DNA of 59,296 bases from Aquimarina algiphila (GTDB lineage: Bacteria > Bacteroidota > Bacteroidia > Flavobacteriales > Flavobacteriaceae), in contig NZ_VLNR01000043.1 in the NCBI RefSeq assembly GCF_007489275.1, positions 1 to 59,296 on the forward strand. Reading direction: 5' to 3'. This document shows, in pieces, positions 8,580 through 17,420 of the stretch. Numbering within the stretch: the first letter of the stretch is position 1; the number at the start of each line of letters is the position of its first letter. Under the pieces are notes generated by a model that worked only from the letters and a program-made list of their open reading frames with translations, ran no database searches and was not told where the DNA came from. The position numbers were made by a program, and so were the translations under genes.

Positions 8580-9866
8580 TTATAATGTTTTTGCTACCTT
8601 ACCAACTGCTTCTATTGTTTCATCCAAATCCTTATAGGTAAGTGCATCGGTAATAAACCATGTTTCAAAAGCACTTGGAGCGATATAGATTCCGTTGTCC
8701 AACATCCCATGAAAGAATTTTTTAAATGTTTCATTATTACCTTGGGCTGCAGATTCAAAATCTAGGATGGCATCTTCTGTAAAATGCACCGAAATCATTG
8801 ATCCCAATCTATTAATGGTATGTATTATCTTATGTGCTTTAAGTTCCTTGGCAATACCTTTATGAAGGTATTCTGTTTTATCCGCCAGGCTCTTAAAAAT
8901 TTCAGAATTAGAATTTAATTCAGTAAGCATAGCTAAACCAGCTGCCATAGCTAGTGGATTACCACTTAATGTTCCTGCTTGATATACGGGTCCAAGCGGA
9001 GCGAGGTAATTCATAATTTCTTCTCGAGCTGCGAAAGCTCCAACAGGGAGTCCTCCCCCTATTACTTTCCCAAAAGTGATAATATCTGCATCTATCCCAA
9101 GAAGTTCTTGTGCTCCTCCTTTTGCTAGTCTAAAGCCAGTCATAACTTCATCAAAGATCAAAAGGATATCATTGGCACTGCAAAGTGCCCTAAGGCCTTC
9201 TAAAAACCCTTTTACAGGAGGAATACATCCCATATTCCCTGCAACAGGCTCAATAATAATACAGGCAATCTCTCCTTTATTTGAAGTAATAATATGCTCT
9301 ACATGATCGAGATCATTATATCTCGCTAATAATGTATCTTGTGCTGTACCTTTGGTGACACCCGGGCTATTTGGACTTCCAAAAGTAACAGCTCCACTTC
9401 CTGCCTGAATCAGGAAGGAATCGCTATGTCCATGATAACATCCTGCAAATTTGATGATTTTGTCTTTACCAGTATACCCACGCGCTAGTCGCACTGCGCT
9501 CATACAAGCCTCTGTACCAGAGTTTACAAATCGTATCTTATCTACATTAGGAACCATTGCAACCGCTAACTCTGCTATCTGAGTTTCGATCTCTGTTGGC
9601 ATTCCAAAACTAGTTCCTTTTTTTGCTTTATCAATAACGGCTTCTACAACCCGAGGATGCGCATGCCCTAAAATCATGGGTCCCCAAGAATTTATATAGT
9701 CTATTAAACGATTACCATCTTCATCATATAAATATGCACCTTTAGCCTCTTTAACAAATATTGGATCACCCCCTACAGCTTTAAAAGCTCGTACAGGTGA
9801 ATTTACTCCTCCCGGAATCACTTTTTGCGCTTCTGCAAATAATGCGCTGCTTCTTTTATATATCAT
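8580..9866 (-). CDS. hemL: Glutamate-1-semialdehyde 2,1-aminomutase
   Basis: HemL converts glutamate-1-semialdehyde to 5-aminolevulinate, the committed C5 route to heme and other tetrapyrroles in the cytoplasm. A class-III PLP aminotransferase fold is evident: VNSGTEACMSAVRLARGYTG, the aspartate motif LLIFDEVMTGFR, and ITFGKVIGGGLPVGAFA containing the PLP lysine (about residue 267). The sequence GGVNSPVRAF near the N-terminus is HemL-specific and separates it from other aminotransferases. At 428 residues it is full length. It is the last gene of a minus-strand run with the LysM glucosaminidase (2 bp gap), the deaminase-like gene and the HExxH protein; these are functionally unrelated, so this is probably a housekeeping operon. 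Confidence 0.97.
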   Translation of the reverse strand: MIYKRSSALFAEAQKVIPGGVNSPVRAFKAVGGDPIFVKEAKGAYLYDEDGNRLIDYINSWGPMILGHAHPRVVEAVIDKAKKGTSFGMPTEIETQIAELAVAMVPNVDKIRFVNSGTEACMSAVRLARGYTGKDKIIKFAGCYHGHSDSFLIQAGSGAVTFGSPNSPGVTKGTAQDTLLARYNDLDHVEHIITSNKGEIACIIIEPVAGNMGCIPPVKGFLEGLRALCSANDILLIFDEVMTGFRLAKGGAQELLGIDADIITFGKVIGGGLPVGAFAAREEIMNYLAPLGPVYQAGTLSGNPLAMAAGLAMLTELNSNSEIFKSLADKTEYLHKGIAKELKAHKIIHTINRLGSMISVHFTEDAILDFESAAQGNNETFKKFFHGMLDNGIYIAPSAFETWFITDALTYKDLDETIEAVGKVAKTL

Positions 9867-9868
9867 GT

Positions 9869-10765
9869 TTAGTTGAAATCTTCTTCCTCTTCTTCGGCAG
9901 TTATTTTAAGAATCTGTCCGATTTTGATATTATTACTTGCTAGATTATTATATGACTTAAGTTCCTGCACAGAAATCTTGTATCTGCGAGAAATTGAGTA
10001 TAATGTATCTCCTTTTCGTACAATATGTCCTCCACTTGGATTCGGGGTTGGAGTTGATACTGGCGCAGGTGTCATTACCACAACAGCTTCTGCTTTGTTT
10101 TCTCTTCGACGGTTTGTTCTACCCAATACATCATTATCATATTCATATAAATGATAACGTTCTATAATAGAGATAAGTTTTTGTGGATATTTTTTATCTG
10201 TAGCATATCCTGCTTCTCTTAAACCTCTTGCCCAGGATTTATAGTCTTTTTGATTAAATGTAAATAATTTTGAGTATCGTTTTCTGTCTTTTAGAAACAG
10301 AGAATGATCTCTAAAAGAATCACTTGCCTGATCATATTTTCTAAAACATTCCTGAGAACGATCATCATCGTGATATACTCGATCTCCTTCCCAATCGTGA
10401 CACTTAATTCCGAAATGGTTTTTTGCTTTTTGAGTCAATTCACCATGTCCTGCTCCAGATTCTAAAATCCCTTGTGCTAAAGTAATACTGGCCGGGACTC
10501 CATAGGTTTTCATTTCATTTTTTGCGATATCAGAAAATTCGAAGATATATCGCTTTACTTTATCATTATATGATGCCGCTGGAAGTGGTTTTCTTACTTC
10601 TCTAGAAGGTTCTTTGAGAGTGGTCTCTTTTGTAGTTCGCTCAATCTTAGTAACAGTAGTACGTCTAGGAACAGTTCTTTCTGTTCTTGTAGAAGTCACT
10701 TTTTTACTTCCTCCACAGGAGATTAAGAATCCTGTAATACATAACAACGCAATTAATTTCCTCAT
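9869..10765 (-). CDS. Lipoprotein glucosaminidase (GH73) with LysM domain
   Basis: A peptidoglycan hydrolase expected to cut the N-acetylglucosaminyl bond. The start at 10765 is chosen because MRKLIALLCITGFLISC is then a proper lipoprotein signal and avoids overlap with the upstream stop; a start at 10777 would add four residues. A Thr/Arg-rich tether (about residues 20-60) is followed by the glucosaminidase domain (about 70-210) with the catalytic Glu in GILESGAGHGELTQ and the NHFGIKC motif. A C-terminal LysM (VRKGDTLYSISRRYKISVQ, about 250-295) should bind glycan. It ends in an acidic tail. Typical of Bacteroidetes cell-separation or remodelling enzymes. Confidence 0.9.
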   Translation of the reverse strand: MRKLIALLCITGFLISCGGSKKVTSTRTERTVPRRTTVTKIERTTKETTLKEPSREVRKPLPAASYNDKVKRYIFEFSDIAKNEMKTYGVPASITLAQGILESGAGHGELTQKAKNHFGIKCHDWEGDRVYHDDDRSQECFRKYDQASDSFRDHSLFLKDRKRYSKLFTFNQKDYKSWARGLREAGYATDKKYPQKLISIIERYHLYEYDNDVLGRTNRRRENKAEAVVVMTPAPVSTPTPNPSGGHIVRKGDTLYSISRRYKISVQELKSYNNLASNNIKIGQILKITAEEEEEDFN

Positions 10766-10766
10766 T

Positions 10767-11714
10767 TTAAGATCCAATTGTAATAAGGGGTAGTTTCTTT
10801 TTATTCAATTTTTTATTCATCCCAGCAATACCTTGTAGCCCTCCTGTATGAATCGCTAAAATACGAGTATTTTTCTTAAAAACACTTCTTTCTGCCATGT
10901 CAAAAATCCCAAAAATCATCTTCATTGTATAGACTGGATCTAAGAGAATATGTTGCTGTTCCCTAAATGTATTTATAAACTCAACCCCTTCTTGATTTAT
11001 TTTTCCATACCCCCCAAAATGATAATTATGAATTAGCTCCCAATTGGTTTTTGAGGTATATTTTTTGATTTCATCTGAAAGAAAACCTCCTTTCAAAGCA
11101 GGGAAACCTAATATCTTTTGGTGACTCTCTGAACTATTAATGATACCTGAGATCGTTCCTCCTGTTCCCACAGCACAAGAAATGATATCATACATTGCAT
11201 CTTCTGGGGTGAGAATTTCTTCACATCCTTTAATCGCCAATGAGTTGGTGCCTCCTTCAGGTATAACATAACAAGAACCGAACTCATTTTTTAACTCCTG
11301 TAAAAACGCAGGATTCGTTTTATCTCTATATACCCCTCTGCTAACGAATTTAAGATGCATTCCTGAATCAGAAGCTAAACGCAGGGTATCATTTTCGAAT
11401 AAGGTTTTTTCTAAATCCTTCATCAATTCTTCCCCTCTAATAATTCCGATAGTTTGTAATCCTACTATTTTTCCTGCAGCTGCAGTAGCTGCTATATGAT
11501 TACTATAAGCTCCTCCAAAAGTAAGGACCGTTGTAAAACCGTTTCTTTGGGCTTCAATAAGGTTATACTTTAATTTTCTGAATTTATTTCCAGATACTTC
11601 TTTATGAATTTCATCTTCCCTTTTTATATCTAGAAAAACTTCTGCTTCATCTAAAATGGGATGTATTATCGATTGATTTTCTGAATGTACTGTTTCTGAA
11701 GAAAAAATATGCAT
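10767..11714 (-). CDS. PLP-dependent ACC deaminase / D-cysteine desulfhydrase family
   Basis: A tryptophan-synthase-beta-fold PLP enzyme of the group containing 1-aminocyclopropane-1-carboxylate deaminase and D-cysteine desulfhydrase. The PLP lysine region (SGNKFRKLKYNL, about residues 42-54), the Asn-containing GGAYSNHIAATAAAG loop and the Ser/Gly phosphate cup (AVGTGGTISG) are present. At 315 residues it is slightly shorter than bacterial ACC deaminase (about 338), and substrate specificity cannot be read off; D-cysteine or another D-amino acid is at least as likely as ACC. Its stop is next to the start of the glucosaminidase and its start abuts the stop of the HExxH protein, so translation is probably coupled. 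Confidence 0.85.
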   Translation of the reverse strand: MHIFSSETVHSENQSIIHPILDEAEVFLDIKREDEIHKEVSGNKFRKLKYNLIEAQRNGFTTVLTFGGAYSNHIAATAAAGKIVGLQTIGIIRGEELMKDLEKTLFENDTLRLASDSGMHLKFVSRGVYRDKTNPAFLQELKNEFGSCYVIPEGGTNSLAIKGCEEILTPEDAMYDIISCAVGTGGTISGIINSSESHQKILGFPALKGGFLSDEIKKYTSKTNWELIHNYHFGGYGKINQEGVEFINTFREQQHILLDPVYTMKMIFGIFDMAERSVFKKNTRILAIHTGGLQGIAGMNKKLNKKKLPLITIGS

Positions 11715-12041
11715 TTACCAATATTTAATAAAACTCCAAGGTTTTCTCTTTTTTAGATACTGGAGATCATCTTCATTTCTATACGCTTCTCGTTCAAAAG
11801 AAATATTTCGATATGCCTGTTGCGAATTTCGATACTGTAGTAGTCGAATAAGATATTCTGTAAAATAAAAAATATAAAAAGGTAAAACCAAAAGTTCTGC
11901 CTGTTGTCTAAGATGAATCTTCTCGTGATTAATAAAAACCTCATCCTCTTTAAGGAAAGAATTATTTACCACAATAAAAGGCCAAAGGGCGATGCCTACA
12001 AAATGACGACCTATCAAATATTTGTTAACAACAATGGGCAT
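11715..12041 (-). CDS. Miniature membrane HExxH protein (possible zinc peptidase)
   Basis: A 108-residue protein with the zinc-binding motif HEKIH (about residues 39-43), followed by a hydrophobic helix (LLVLPFYIFYFTEYL) and a second acidic site SFEREAY (about residue 84), which matches the HExxH...E ligand set of gluzincin-like peptidases. It lacks any pro-region or extra domain and is much shorter than M48 or M56 peptidases. It is the first gene of the hemL run. Zinc binding is plausible; proteolysis is not shown. Confidence 0.65.
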   Translation of the reverse strand: MPIVVNKYLIGRHFVGIALWPFIVVNNSFLKEDEVFINHEKIHLRQQAELLVLPFYIFYFTEYLIRLLQYRNSQQAYRNISFEREAYRNEDDLQYLKKRKPWSFIKYW

Positions 12042-12070
12042 ATCAATGCAAGATACTATTTTTGTAAATT

Positions 12071-12247
12071 ATGAACAATCCTAAAAAGGTATTAACTCCA
12101 AAAGAAGGAGATTATTATATCACCCCGGAAGGGTATCGATGTTTTACAGAACAATATCATCTAAGGAGAGGATATTGTTGTGAGAGTGGTTGCAGACATT
12201 GCCCCTATGGCTACGATAAAAAAACAAATAGTTATTTTAAAAAATAA
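12071..12247 (+). CDS. DUF5522 family Cys-rich small protein
   Basis: A 58-residue protein beginning at the ATG at 12071. Its core is GYCCESGCRHCPYGY, a CCxxxCxxC arrangement that defines the DUF5522 family of small, probably metal- or iron-sulfur-binding, proteins widespread in Bacteroidetes. The upstream part (YYITPEGYRCFTEQYHLRRG) matches the family layout too. It is divergent from the HExxH gene with 29 bp between start codons. Family assignment is good from the motif; the function is undescribed. Confidence 0.8.
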   Translation: MNNPKKVLTPKEGDYYITPEGYRCFTEQYHLRRGYCCESGCRHCPYGYDKKTNSYFKK

Positions 12248-12329
12248 CTAAGCTACCTGTTTCATGGTACGATTGTTGTGGCTAAACAAATATAAAAAGC
12301 TATTGTTAAATCTTTAAAACACAGGGATT

Positions 12330-12860
12330 ATGAAATATTTTTCACTTTTATCATTAATCCTTATCATAACTCTAAGTTCTTGCTCTACGGTACGTGTTGC
12401 TTCGGATTATGATAAGGAGGCAAACTTTGAATCTTATAGAAGTTTTGCTTTTTACAAGCCAGGAATTGATAAGGCAGAAATTAGTGACCTTGACAAGAAA
12501 CGAATATTACGTGCTATCGAAGCTGATATGACTTCAAAAGGATTTTTGAAATCTAACAATCCTGATATGCTGGTTAGTATTTTTACGAAGACCAAAGAAA
12601 ATGTAAATATCTATCAAAATAACTTTGGATGGGGTTATGGCTGGGGATGGAATCCTTGGTTCTGGGGGAATGGTTATAATACCGTTACCACAACTACAGA
12701 AGGCACGTTATATATAGATCTAATAGACGCTTCTAAAAAAGAATTAGTTTGGCAAGGAATGGGATCATCTGCATTAACTAAGGATGTGGATAAAAAACAA
12801 GGTAAAATGAATGAAATCGTTGCGGCGATTTTAGAAAAATACCCTCCCCAGAATAATTAA
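12330..12860 (+). CDS. DUF4136 lipoprotein
   Basis: A 176-residue exported lipoprotein (LSSCSTVRVASDYD, Cys at 19). The DUF4136 domain covers the mature part: YRSFAFYKP, IEADMTSKGF, PDMLVSIFTK and the closing DLIDASKKELVWQGMG. A Gly/Trp-rich insertion (GWGYGWGWNPWFWGNGY, about 105-121) is usual in the family. Its function is unknown; it is probably an outer-membrane-linked envelope protein. A clear terminator follows. Confidence 0.85.
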   Translation: MKYFSLLSLILIITLSSCSTVRVASDYDKEANFESYRSFAFYKPGIDKAEISDLDKKRILRAIEADMTSKGFLKSNNPDMLVSIFTKTKENVNIYQNNFGWGYGWGWNPWFWGNGYNTVTTTTEGTLYIDLIDASKKELVWQGMGSSALTKDVDKKQGKMNEIVAAILEKYPPQNN

Positions 12861-12886
12861 GAACTGTATATTAAGCTTATATCGAT

Positions 12887-12918
12887 ATAGCCTTTCTACA
12901 TAGAAAGGCTATTTTTTA
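12887..12918 (+). terminator. Rho-independent terminator after DUF4136 gene
   Basis: A perfect 11-bp stem (ATAGCCTTTCT / AGAAAGGCTAT) with loop ACAT is followed by TTTTTT, 27 bp after the stop codon. Confidence 0.85.
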
Positions 12919-12952
12919 TGTACATTTATACCAAACTTGAACCTATAAATGT

Positions 12953-13567
12953 ATGCGTAACTTTCTACTTGGTGCACTTTTAGTAGCATTAATAGCCTTT
13001 GCAATCAAACATTTTATTGATCAATCTAATACACAAAAAATAGAAATAGAATCTTCTGGTCTTATTTTGGATCAAATTAAAAATGTAGGTAAACTTGTTG
13101 TTACAGAAGGGCATTTTTCTGATATAATTACTTACAAGGATGACAAAACTTACTTTAAAGTACTTTCTTCAAAGAAAAAAATAATTGTTATGGTAAATGC
13201 AAATGTTCAGGTATCATACGATTTAAGAAAAATTGAGCATACTATAGATCAGGAAACAAAGACCCTTACTATTACCAATATTCCTAAAGCCGAGATTAAT
13301 ATTAATCCCGAAATAAAATACCACGATATCAATGAAGGACTTATCAACAAATTCGAAGCAGAAGATCATAATGTTATACGAAAAATAGTGGTTGAAAAAT
13401 TAAACAGAAGAGTGCAAAAATCTTCACTGGTTACTAATTCTCAAAATCGCCTTATTAGCGAATTACAAAAAATATACATCCTCACTAATTCACTTGGTTG
13501 GACATTAAAATATAAAGATACTGCTATTGATAGTCAAATTAGTTTTGAAGAATTAATTGCACTATAG
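12953..13567 (+). CDS. DUF4230 family protein
   Basis: A 204-residue protein with one N-terminal membrane segment (residues 4-20) and an extracytoplasmic DUF4230 domain. Recognisable blocks are GKLVVTEGHFSDI, VNANVQVSYDLRKIE and the C-terminal GWTLKYKD. The family is common in Bacteroidetes with no assigned function. It is isolated from the DUF4136 gene by a strong terminator, so it has its own promoter. It is convergent with the DHFR-like gene across a 453-bp gap. Confidence 0.8.
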   Translation: MRNFLLGALLVALIAFAIKHFIDQSNTQKIEIESSGLILDQIKNVGKLVVTEGHFSDIITYKDDKTYFKVLSSKKKIIVMVNANVQVSYDLRKIEHTIDQETKTLTITNIPKAEININPEIKYHDINEGLINKFEAEDHNVIRKIVVEKLNRRVQKSSLVTNSQNRLISELQKIYILTNSLGWTLKYKDTAIDSQISFEELIAL

Positions 13568-14020
13568 TTTTATGCTAATTTTGAAAAAAAAATGGAAAGA
13601 GATCATATCTCTTCCCATCTTTGAATTTAAAAAATCTTGATCACAGAATTCGTTTTGTCCCTTAAACTCTAGTGTTATACAGATTTATAAATTGTTTACG
13701 TATATAAAACGTTTTACATAAACATTACCCCACCCCCTATTTATTTATTTTTTTAGTTTATAAAATATCTGTTCATGTGTAAAAAAATGGGAAGAAAAAC
13801 TCTCCCCATTTTATTGTTAAATCTATGTCCATAAAAAATGCCTGCCCCCAAACTCTATTATGAAGCATTGATTAACCTATTTATATACCTAAAACAAAAT
13901 AGAATATAAATACCCTACCTTTTTTTTAAAAAAAATACAATTCATAATTTTAATTTGTAATAGTCACAAATCAATATAGAAGTGCGGAAGCTTTTAAATA
14001 CACCTAAAAGAAGAGTTTAT
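13568..14020. other. 453-bp AT-rich gap between convergent genes
   Basis: No coding region is supported. It holds two hairpins: 13594-13616 (GGAAAGAGAT / ATCTCTTCCC, one mismatch) and 13784-13812, plus a long homopyrimidine/T-rich stretch around 13735-13760. Both hairpins share a GGGAAGA-like arm, which may mean they are related copies. Confidence 0.4.
13784..13812. terminator. Bidirectional hairpin terminator candidate
   Basis: AAAATGGG and CCCATTTT arms (8 bp) flank a 13-base interior, A-rich before and T-rich after, between the convergent DUF4230 and DHFR-like genes. Suitable for termination on either strand, though distant from both stops. Confidence 0.4.
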
Positions 14021-14551
14021 TTAAGTAATTGTATACCTTAACTCTACAACACCTGTAGCATGCTTTTTTGTTTCTATCAAAGTCAAAAACGTTTCATTAG
14101 GAATCGATTCAAAAAGTTCTATCCCGTCAGAAAGAACAATAGGCATTATAAAAACCAGAATTTCATCAATCAATTTTTCATTAAGCAACATTGTATTTAT
14201 CTGACCTCCACCAACAAGCCATATATCTTTTCCTTTTTGCTTTTTTAATTCTTTAATATATTCGATATGGTTCTCAGATATAAACTCTACATCTTTAGTA
14301 GATTCTGCTCCCTTTTTTCTGGTTAATACATAATTTTTTTTCTCTGAATATGGAAAATCAATACCCCAATCTATGATCTGTTTATATGTCTTATTGCCTT
14401 GAATTGTTGTATCAATAGTTTCATAAAAATCATAATAACCATAATCTAGTTGATCAGGGTTGGGGATAGAATCTAACCAATCTACATTACCATCTGCTTT
14501 AGCTATTTTTCCATTTATACTCATAGCTATATATAATTTAATTTTTCTCAT
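14021..14551 (-). CDS. Dihydrofolate reductase / RibD C-terminal family
   Basis: A 176-residue NAD(P)H-dependent reductase-fold protein of the RibD-C type, not the canonical folA. N-terminal IAMSINGKIA, the GNKTYKQI strand-helix and the nucleotide-binding LVGGGQINTMLL (about residues 110-121) are visible. Such stand-alone proteins are often annotated as DHFR family with no proven substrate. It is downstream-most in a run of six small minus-strand genes and is followed by an AT-rich gap. Confidence 0.85.
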   Translation of the reverse strand: MRKIKLYIAMSINGKIAKADGNVDWLDSIPNPDQLDYGYYDFYETIDTTIQGNKTYKQIIDWGIDFPYSEKKNYVLTRKKGAESTKDVEFISENHIEYIKELKKQKGKDIWLVGGGQINTMLLNEKLIDEILVFIMPIVLSDGIELFESIPNETFLTLIETKKHATGVVELRYTIT

Positions 14552-14601
14552 TTCAATATCGATTTTTTAGAATTGAACATTGTTTTACACTAAAAAACAA
14601 T

Positions 14602-15120
14602 TTATTGATTAAGGATACTATTTTCTTGATTAAGTATATATTTCAGTTCAACACCATTCTCTTCTGAATAGAATTCTTTTACATACTTCATTTCTTTTTC
14701 TAAAATATGTACTGAACCTATATTATCTTTACTAACATACGCTGTTAATTGTTCTAGTTTCATTTTATTAAAACAATACGCTATCAATCCTTTTGCGATT
14801 TCTCTTCCAAACCCTTTACCCCAGAAACATTCTCTTAATCTATATGCAATTTCATATTCAAACGTTTCATTTTTATACACACCACATAAACCCACAAACT
14901 CATTACTATTATTATCTACTACCGCCCATATATTAAAGAATATCTCATCATCTTGATAATACTTCATAAAACGTTCTAGCTCCTGTTTACTTTCTTCAAA
15001 ACTCATATGTTTTTTGATATAACGCATCACATTAAGATTACTTTGCATATCAAAAAAAGGAATTAAATCTTCTTTTTTAAGATATCGAATAGACAATCTT
15101 TTGGTTTCAAATAGTTTCAT
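14602..15120 (-). CDS. GNAT acetyltransferase (RimJ/RimL-like)
   Basis: A 172-residue acetyl-CoA-dependent N-acetyltransferase. It opens with the RimL-type ETKRLSIRYLKKEDL and carries the acetyl-CoA loop as RECFWGKGFGREIAKGLI (about 92-109), followed by LTAYVSKDNIGSVHILEK, the usual C-terminal region. The substrate could be a ribosomal protein N-terminus or a small molecule. Part of the small-gene run, about 50 bp from the DHFR-like gene. Confidence 0.85.
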   Translation of the reverse strand: MKLFETKRLSIRYLKKEDLIPFFDMQSNLNVMRYIKKHMSFEESKQELERFMKYYQDDEIFFNIWAVVDNNSNEFVGLCGVYKNETFEYEIAYRLRECFWGKGFGREIAKGLIAYCFNKMKLEQLTAYVSKDNIGSVHILEKEMKYVKEFYSEENGVELKYILNQENSILNQ

Positions 15121-15197
15121 ATTACTAACTCTATTTCTCTATGTTTTTAACGAATCCAAACATAATATTTTAATACTTTTTTATTTGATTAATGTAT

Positions 15198-15716
15198 TTA
15201 AGAAAGGGGAAAACACATTCTTTCCATACCTTTCAACTCTTCTTTAAAGTGGGTAATTTCTAATCGTGTTTTGCTATGAAATTGAAATCCTAGTTTTTTA
15301 TAAAAAGCTATGGCATCTACATTCGTATCAATCACACACAAGAATAATAATTTTTTATCTTTTTCTACTGCTTTTTTTATCACTTCGCTCATCGCCTTTT
15401 TCCCAATTCCCATTCCGCTAAACTTTGGAAGAATATAAATTTTCTCTAACTCACAATTATCTAATTTTGATAGTTTAGATGATGAGTTATAATTGATTTT
15501 AAGGAACCCAATATTTTCATTATTGTATGTAACAAAATAATACTCAACAGATGTATCTTGCAGCTCAATTGTTAACCTAGCATTCCCAAATTGTTCCTCG
15601 AGATATAACTCCAAGCCATTTTCGTTCCAATGACTGGCAAAAACCTGAGTATAAGAATCAAAACAAACTGTTTGTAATGTCGAAATATCTTTTACTGTGG
15701 CCTTTTGTAATTGCAT
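15198..15716 (-). CDS. GNAT acetyltransferase
   Basis: A 172-residue GNAT protein of a different branch from its neighbour. The acetyl-CoA binding motif is PKFSGMGIGKKAMSEVI (about 97-113), preceded by the strand CELEKIYIL and followed by NVDAIAFYKKLGFQFHSKT, both standard. The ending ERMCFPLS is typical of spermidine-type or general GNATs in Bacteroidetes. Substrate unknown. Confidence 0.85.
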   Translation of the reverse strand: MQLQKATVKDISTLQTVCFDSYTQVFASHWNENGLELYLEEQFGNARLTIELQDTSVEYYFVTYNNENIGFLKINYNSSSKLSKLDNCELEKIYILPKFSGMGIGKKAMSEVIKKAVEKDKKLLFLCVIDTNVDAIAFYKKLGFQFHSKTRLEITHFKEELKGMERMCFPLS

Positions 15717-15743
15717 ATGTGATGTAGATCTAATATTAACAAT

Positions 15744-16178
15744 TTATTTAATTTTTTCCTGATAAATAATAATTTGTAATCCGTCTGGATCTCTTAAATA
15801 GAGATAATATGATCCCCAAGGTCGAAGTACGGGACCTTTCACCTTCCATTTATCTCTTAAGCGAGTTGCCCAATATTCTATATTGTTAGTTTTTATTTGT
15901 ATATCAATTTTATCATTTTCGATGGATTTATCGAATGAGTTCTGATGGTAATAATGGTTGCTTGCTATTTCTGAAATCTCTAAAAATGCATTACTATCCT
16001 CATGACCAAATTGTAGTATTACTCCTTTTGAACCATCACCATCATTGTATTCTTCAGTTATTTTTAGGTTAAGAATTTGAGTATAAAATAATTTTGAATC
16101 TTCAAAATTCTTAGTTCTTATGACCGTTTTCAAACTTAATAAAATTCGATCCAGAGCATGTTCTTTTTTCTTATCCAT
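15744..16178 (-). CDS. VOC family (glyoxalase / bleomycin-resistance-like) protein
   Basis: A 144-residue single vicinal-oxygen-chelate unit pair: an N-terminal beta-alpha-beta module (IRTKNFEDSKLFYTQILNLKI) and a C-terminal one ending in SYYLYLRDPDGLQIIIYQE, the usual DPDG motif. It could bind a metal with substrate, as in glyoxalase I, dioxygenases or antibiotic-binding proteins; none can be chosen. It precedes the GNAT gene by 27 bp. Confidence 0.85.
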   Translation of the reverse strand: MDKKKEHALDRILLSLKTVIRTKNFEDSKLFYTQILNLKITEEYNDGDGSKGVILQFGHEDSNAFLEISEIASNHYYHQNSFDKSIENDKIDIQIKTNNIEYWATRLRDKWKVKGPVLRPWGSYYLYLRDPDGLQIIIYQEKIK

Positions 16179-16301
16179 ACTTTTGATAAGCTACTTTGAT
16201 TTGATATGATCAATTACAGGAAATATGATGTCACTTTCTAATACTACTAAAGGTAATTAATGTCTTTGAATTTTTGATAATAAAATCTGGTCACATTCGT
16301 T

Positions 16302-16940
16302 TTACCATCTTCCTTTTTCATATAAATCTAAAAATGATGCAGCCGATAGGCTGAAAAAATCAACTAAAAAATGCGCTAATATAACCCATCTCAAACTTCC
16401 TGTTTTCTTATAGACTATTCCCCAAATTAAACCCATGATAAAAGTTGAAATCACAATTGTCAATCCGCTATTAAGTTCAGAATTTACTCCAAAAACTGCA
16501 TGGTTTATAGCAAACACAAAACTTGTAAAAAGTATAGCCAGAGCATTCGGCCATCTTTTGGTATAATCCAAAAGGAGTCCACGCCAATAAAACTCTTCTA
16601 TCCAGGGATTGATTAATGCAAGTAAAATCCAGGGAATCCATACTTGCCAAGAAGATAACGTATCATAATGCAAAACAAATAATGGAAGAGGAAGCAATCC
16701 TATAAATAAAGCTAAGATATTCCACCCAATAGCTCCTCTTGATTTTATCATCCATTTTTTTATCGACTCTTTCTCGGCATATCTGAATATTACATAGAGA
16801 AAAAGACACCATTCGATCAATATTATTGGAATAAATGCCCATTTACCGATAAGCTGTCCAAATGAATATGCAACCGCAAAATTGATGGCAATGATCAAAA
16901 ATGGTGAGACTAATACAATATTTCTTTTTGTTGAACTCAT
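16302..16940 (-). CDS. CPBP family intramembrane protease
   Basis: A 212-residue membrane protein with about six hydrophobic segments. The three CPBP (Abi/CAAX) motifs are present: NPWIEEFYWRGLL (paired glutamates and Arg, about residue 112), FVFAINHAVFG (catalytic His), and ILAHFLVDF (second His). Members cleave prenylated or bacteriocin-related peptides or act in self-immunity. No bacteriocin gene is adjacent. It overlaps no neighbour and lies 18 bp upstream of the DinB-like gene stop. Confidence 0.88.
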   Translation of the reverse strand: MSSTKRNIVLVSPFLIIAINFAVAYSFGQLIGKWAFIPIILIEWCLFLYVIFRYAEKESIKKWMIKSRGAIGWNILALFIGLLPLPLFVLHYDTLSSWQVWIPWILLALINPWIEEFYWRGLLLDYTKRWPNALAILFTSFVFAINHAVFGVNSELNSGLTIVISTFIMGLIWGIVYKKTGSLRWVILAHFLVDFFSLSAASFLDLYEKGRW

Positions 16941-16958
16941 TAGGTGGTTAACTAATTC

Positions 16959-17420
16959 TTATAACATTTTCTTTATCAAAGTAATCTGACCCAAATGATA
17001 ATAACTATGCTCTATCATTCCATCTATATTTCTCTGATAAGTTCCATATTTTTTATCTACAAATACCTCATCCAGTTTTTGATCTGGCATTAATTCGATC
17101 GCATTCGCAAATTTTTCTGCATTACTCCACATCGTATTTAATAATTCTTCCCAATCCTTTTGTGATTCGATACCAGAGCAATCAAAACTATACTTATCTC
17201 TTATTTCGAGTGCTCCCCCTTCTAATACGTTTAATACTCCAGCTATATAATAATTGATATGAAACGTAAGCATGAATATTGTATTTAAAGACCCTATTTT
17301 TTTTGAAGCTTGCTCCCAGGTTACATCTGATAATTGATCTTTATAATTTGTGTTAGCAACCCATACCCCATTCAAAATAACTTCTCTAAATCGATTCGCA
17401 ATTTCTTTTGTTCGTTTCAT
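16959..17420 (-). CDS. DinB-like four-helix metal-binding protein
   Basis: A 153-residue protein with the DinB/YfiT helical-bundle pattern. Putative metal ligands are His in MLTFHINYY (about 54) and the pair in IEHSYYHLGQITLIKK (about 136 and 140). The superfamily includes thiol-dependent transferases and DNA-damage-inducible proteins, with function usually unknown. It is the first gene of the minus-strand small-gene run; the long non-coding stretch upstream should hold its promoter. Confidence 0.8.
   Translation of the reverse strand: MKRTKEIANRFREVILNGVWVANTNYKDQLSDVTWEQASKKIGSLNTIFMLTFHINYYIAGVLNVLEGGALEIRDKYSFDCSGIESQKDWEELLNTMWSNAEKFANAIELMPDQKLDEVFVDKKYGTYQRNIDGMIEHSYYHLGQITLIKKML

Noticed and set aside
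14021..17420. Integron-like gene cassette array
   Set aside because: The gaps between the six small genes (18-120 bp) show no long imperfect palindromes with paired GTTRRRY-type core sites, and no integrase is present.
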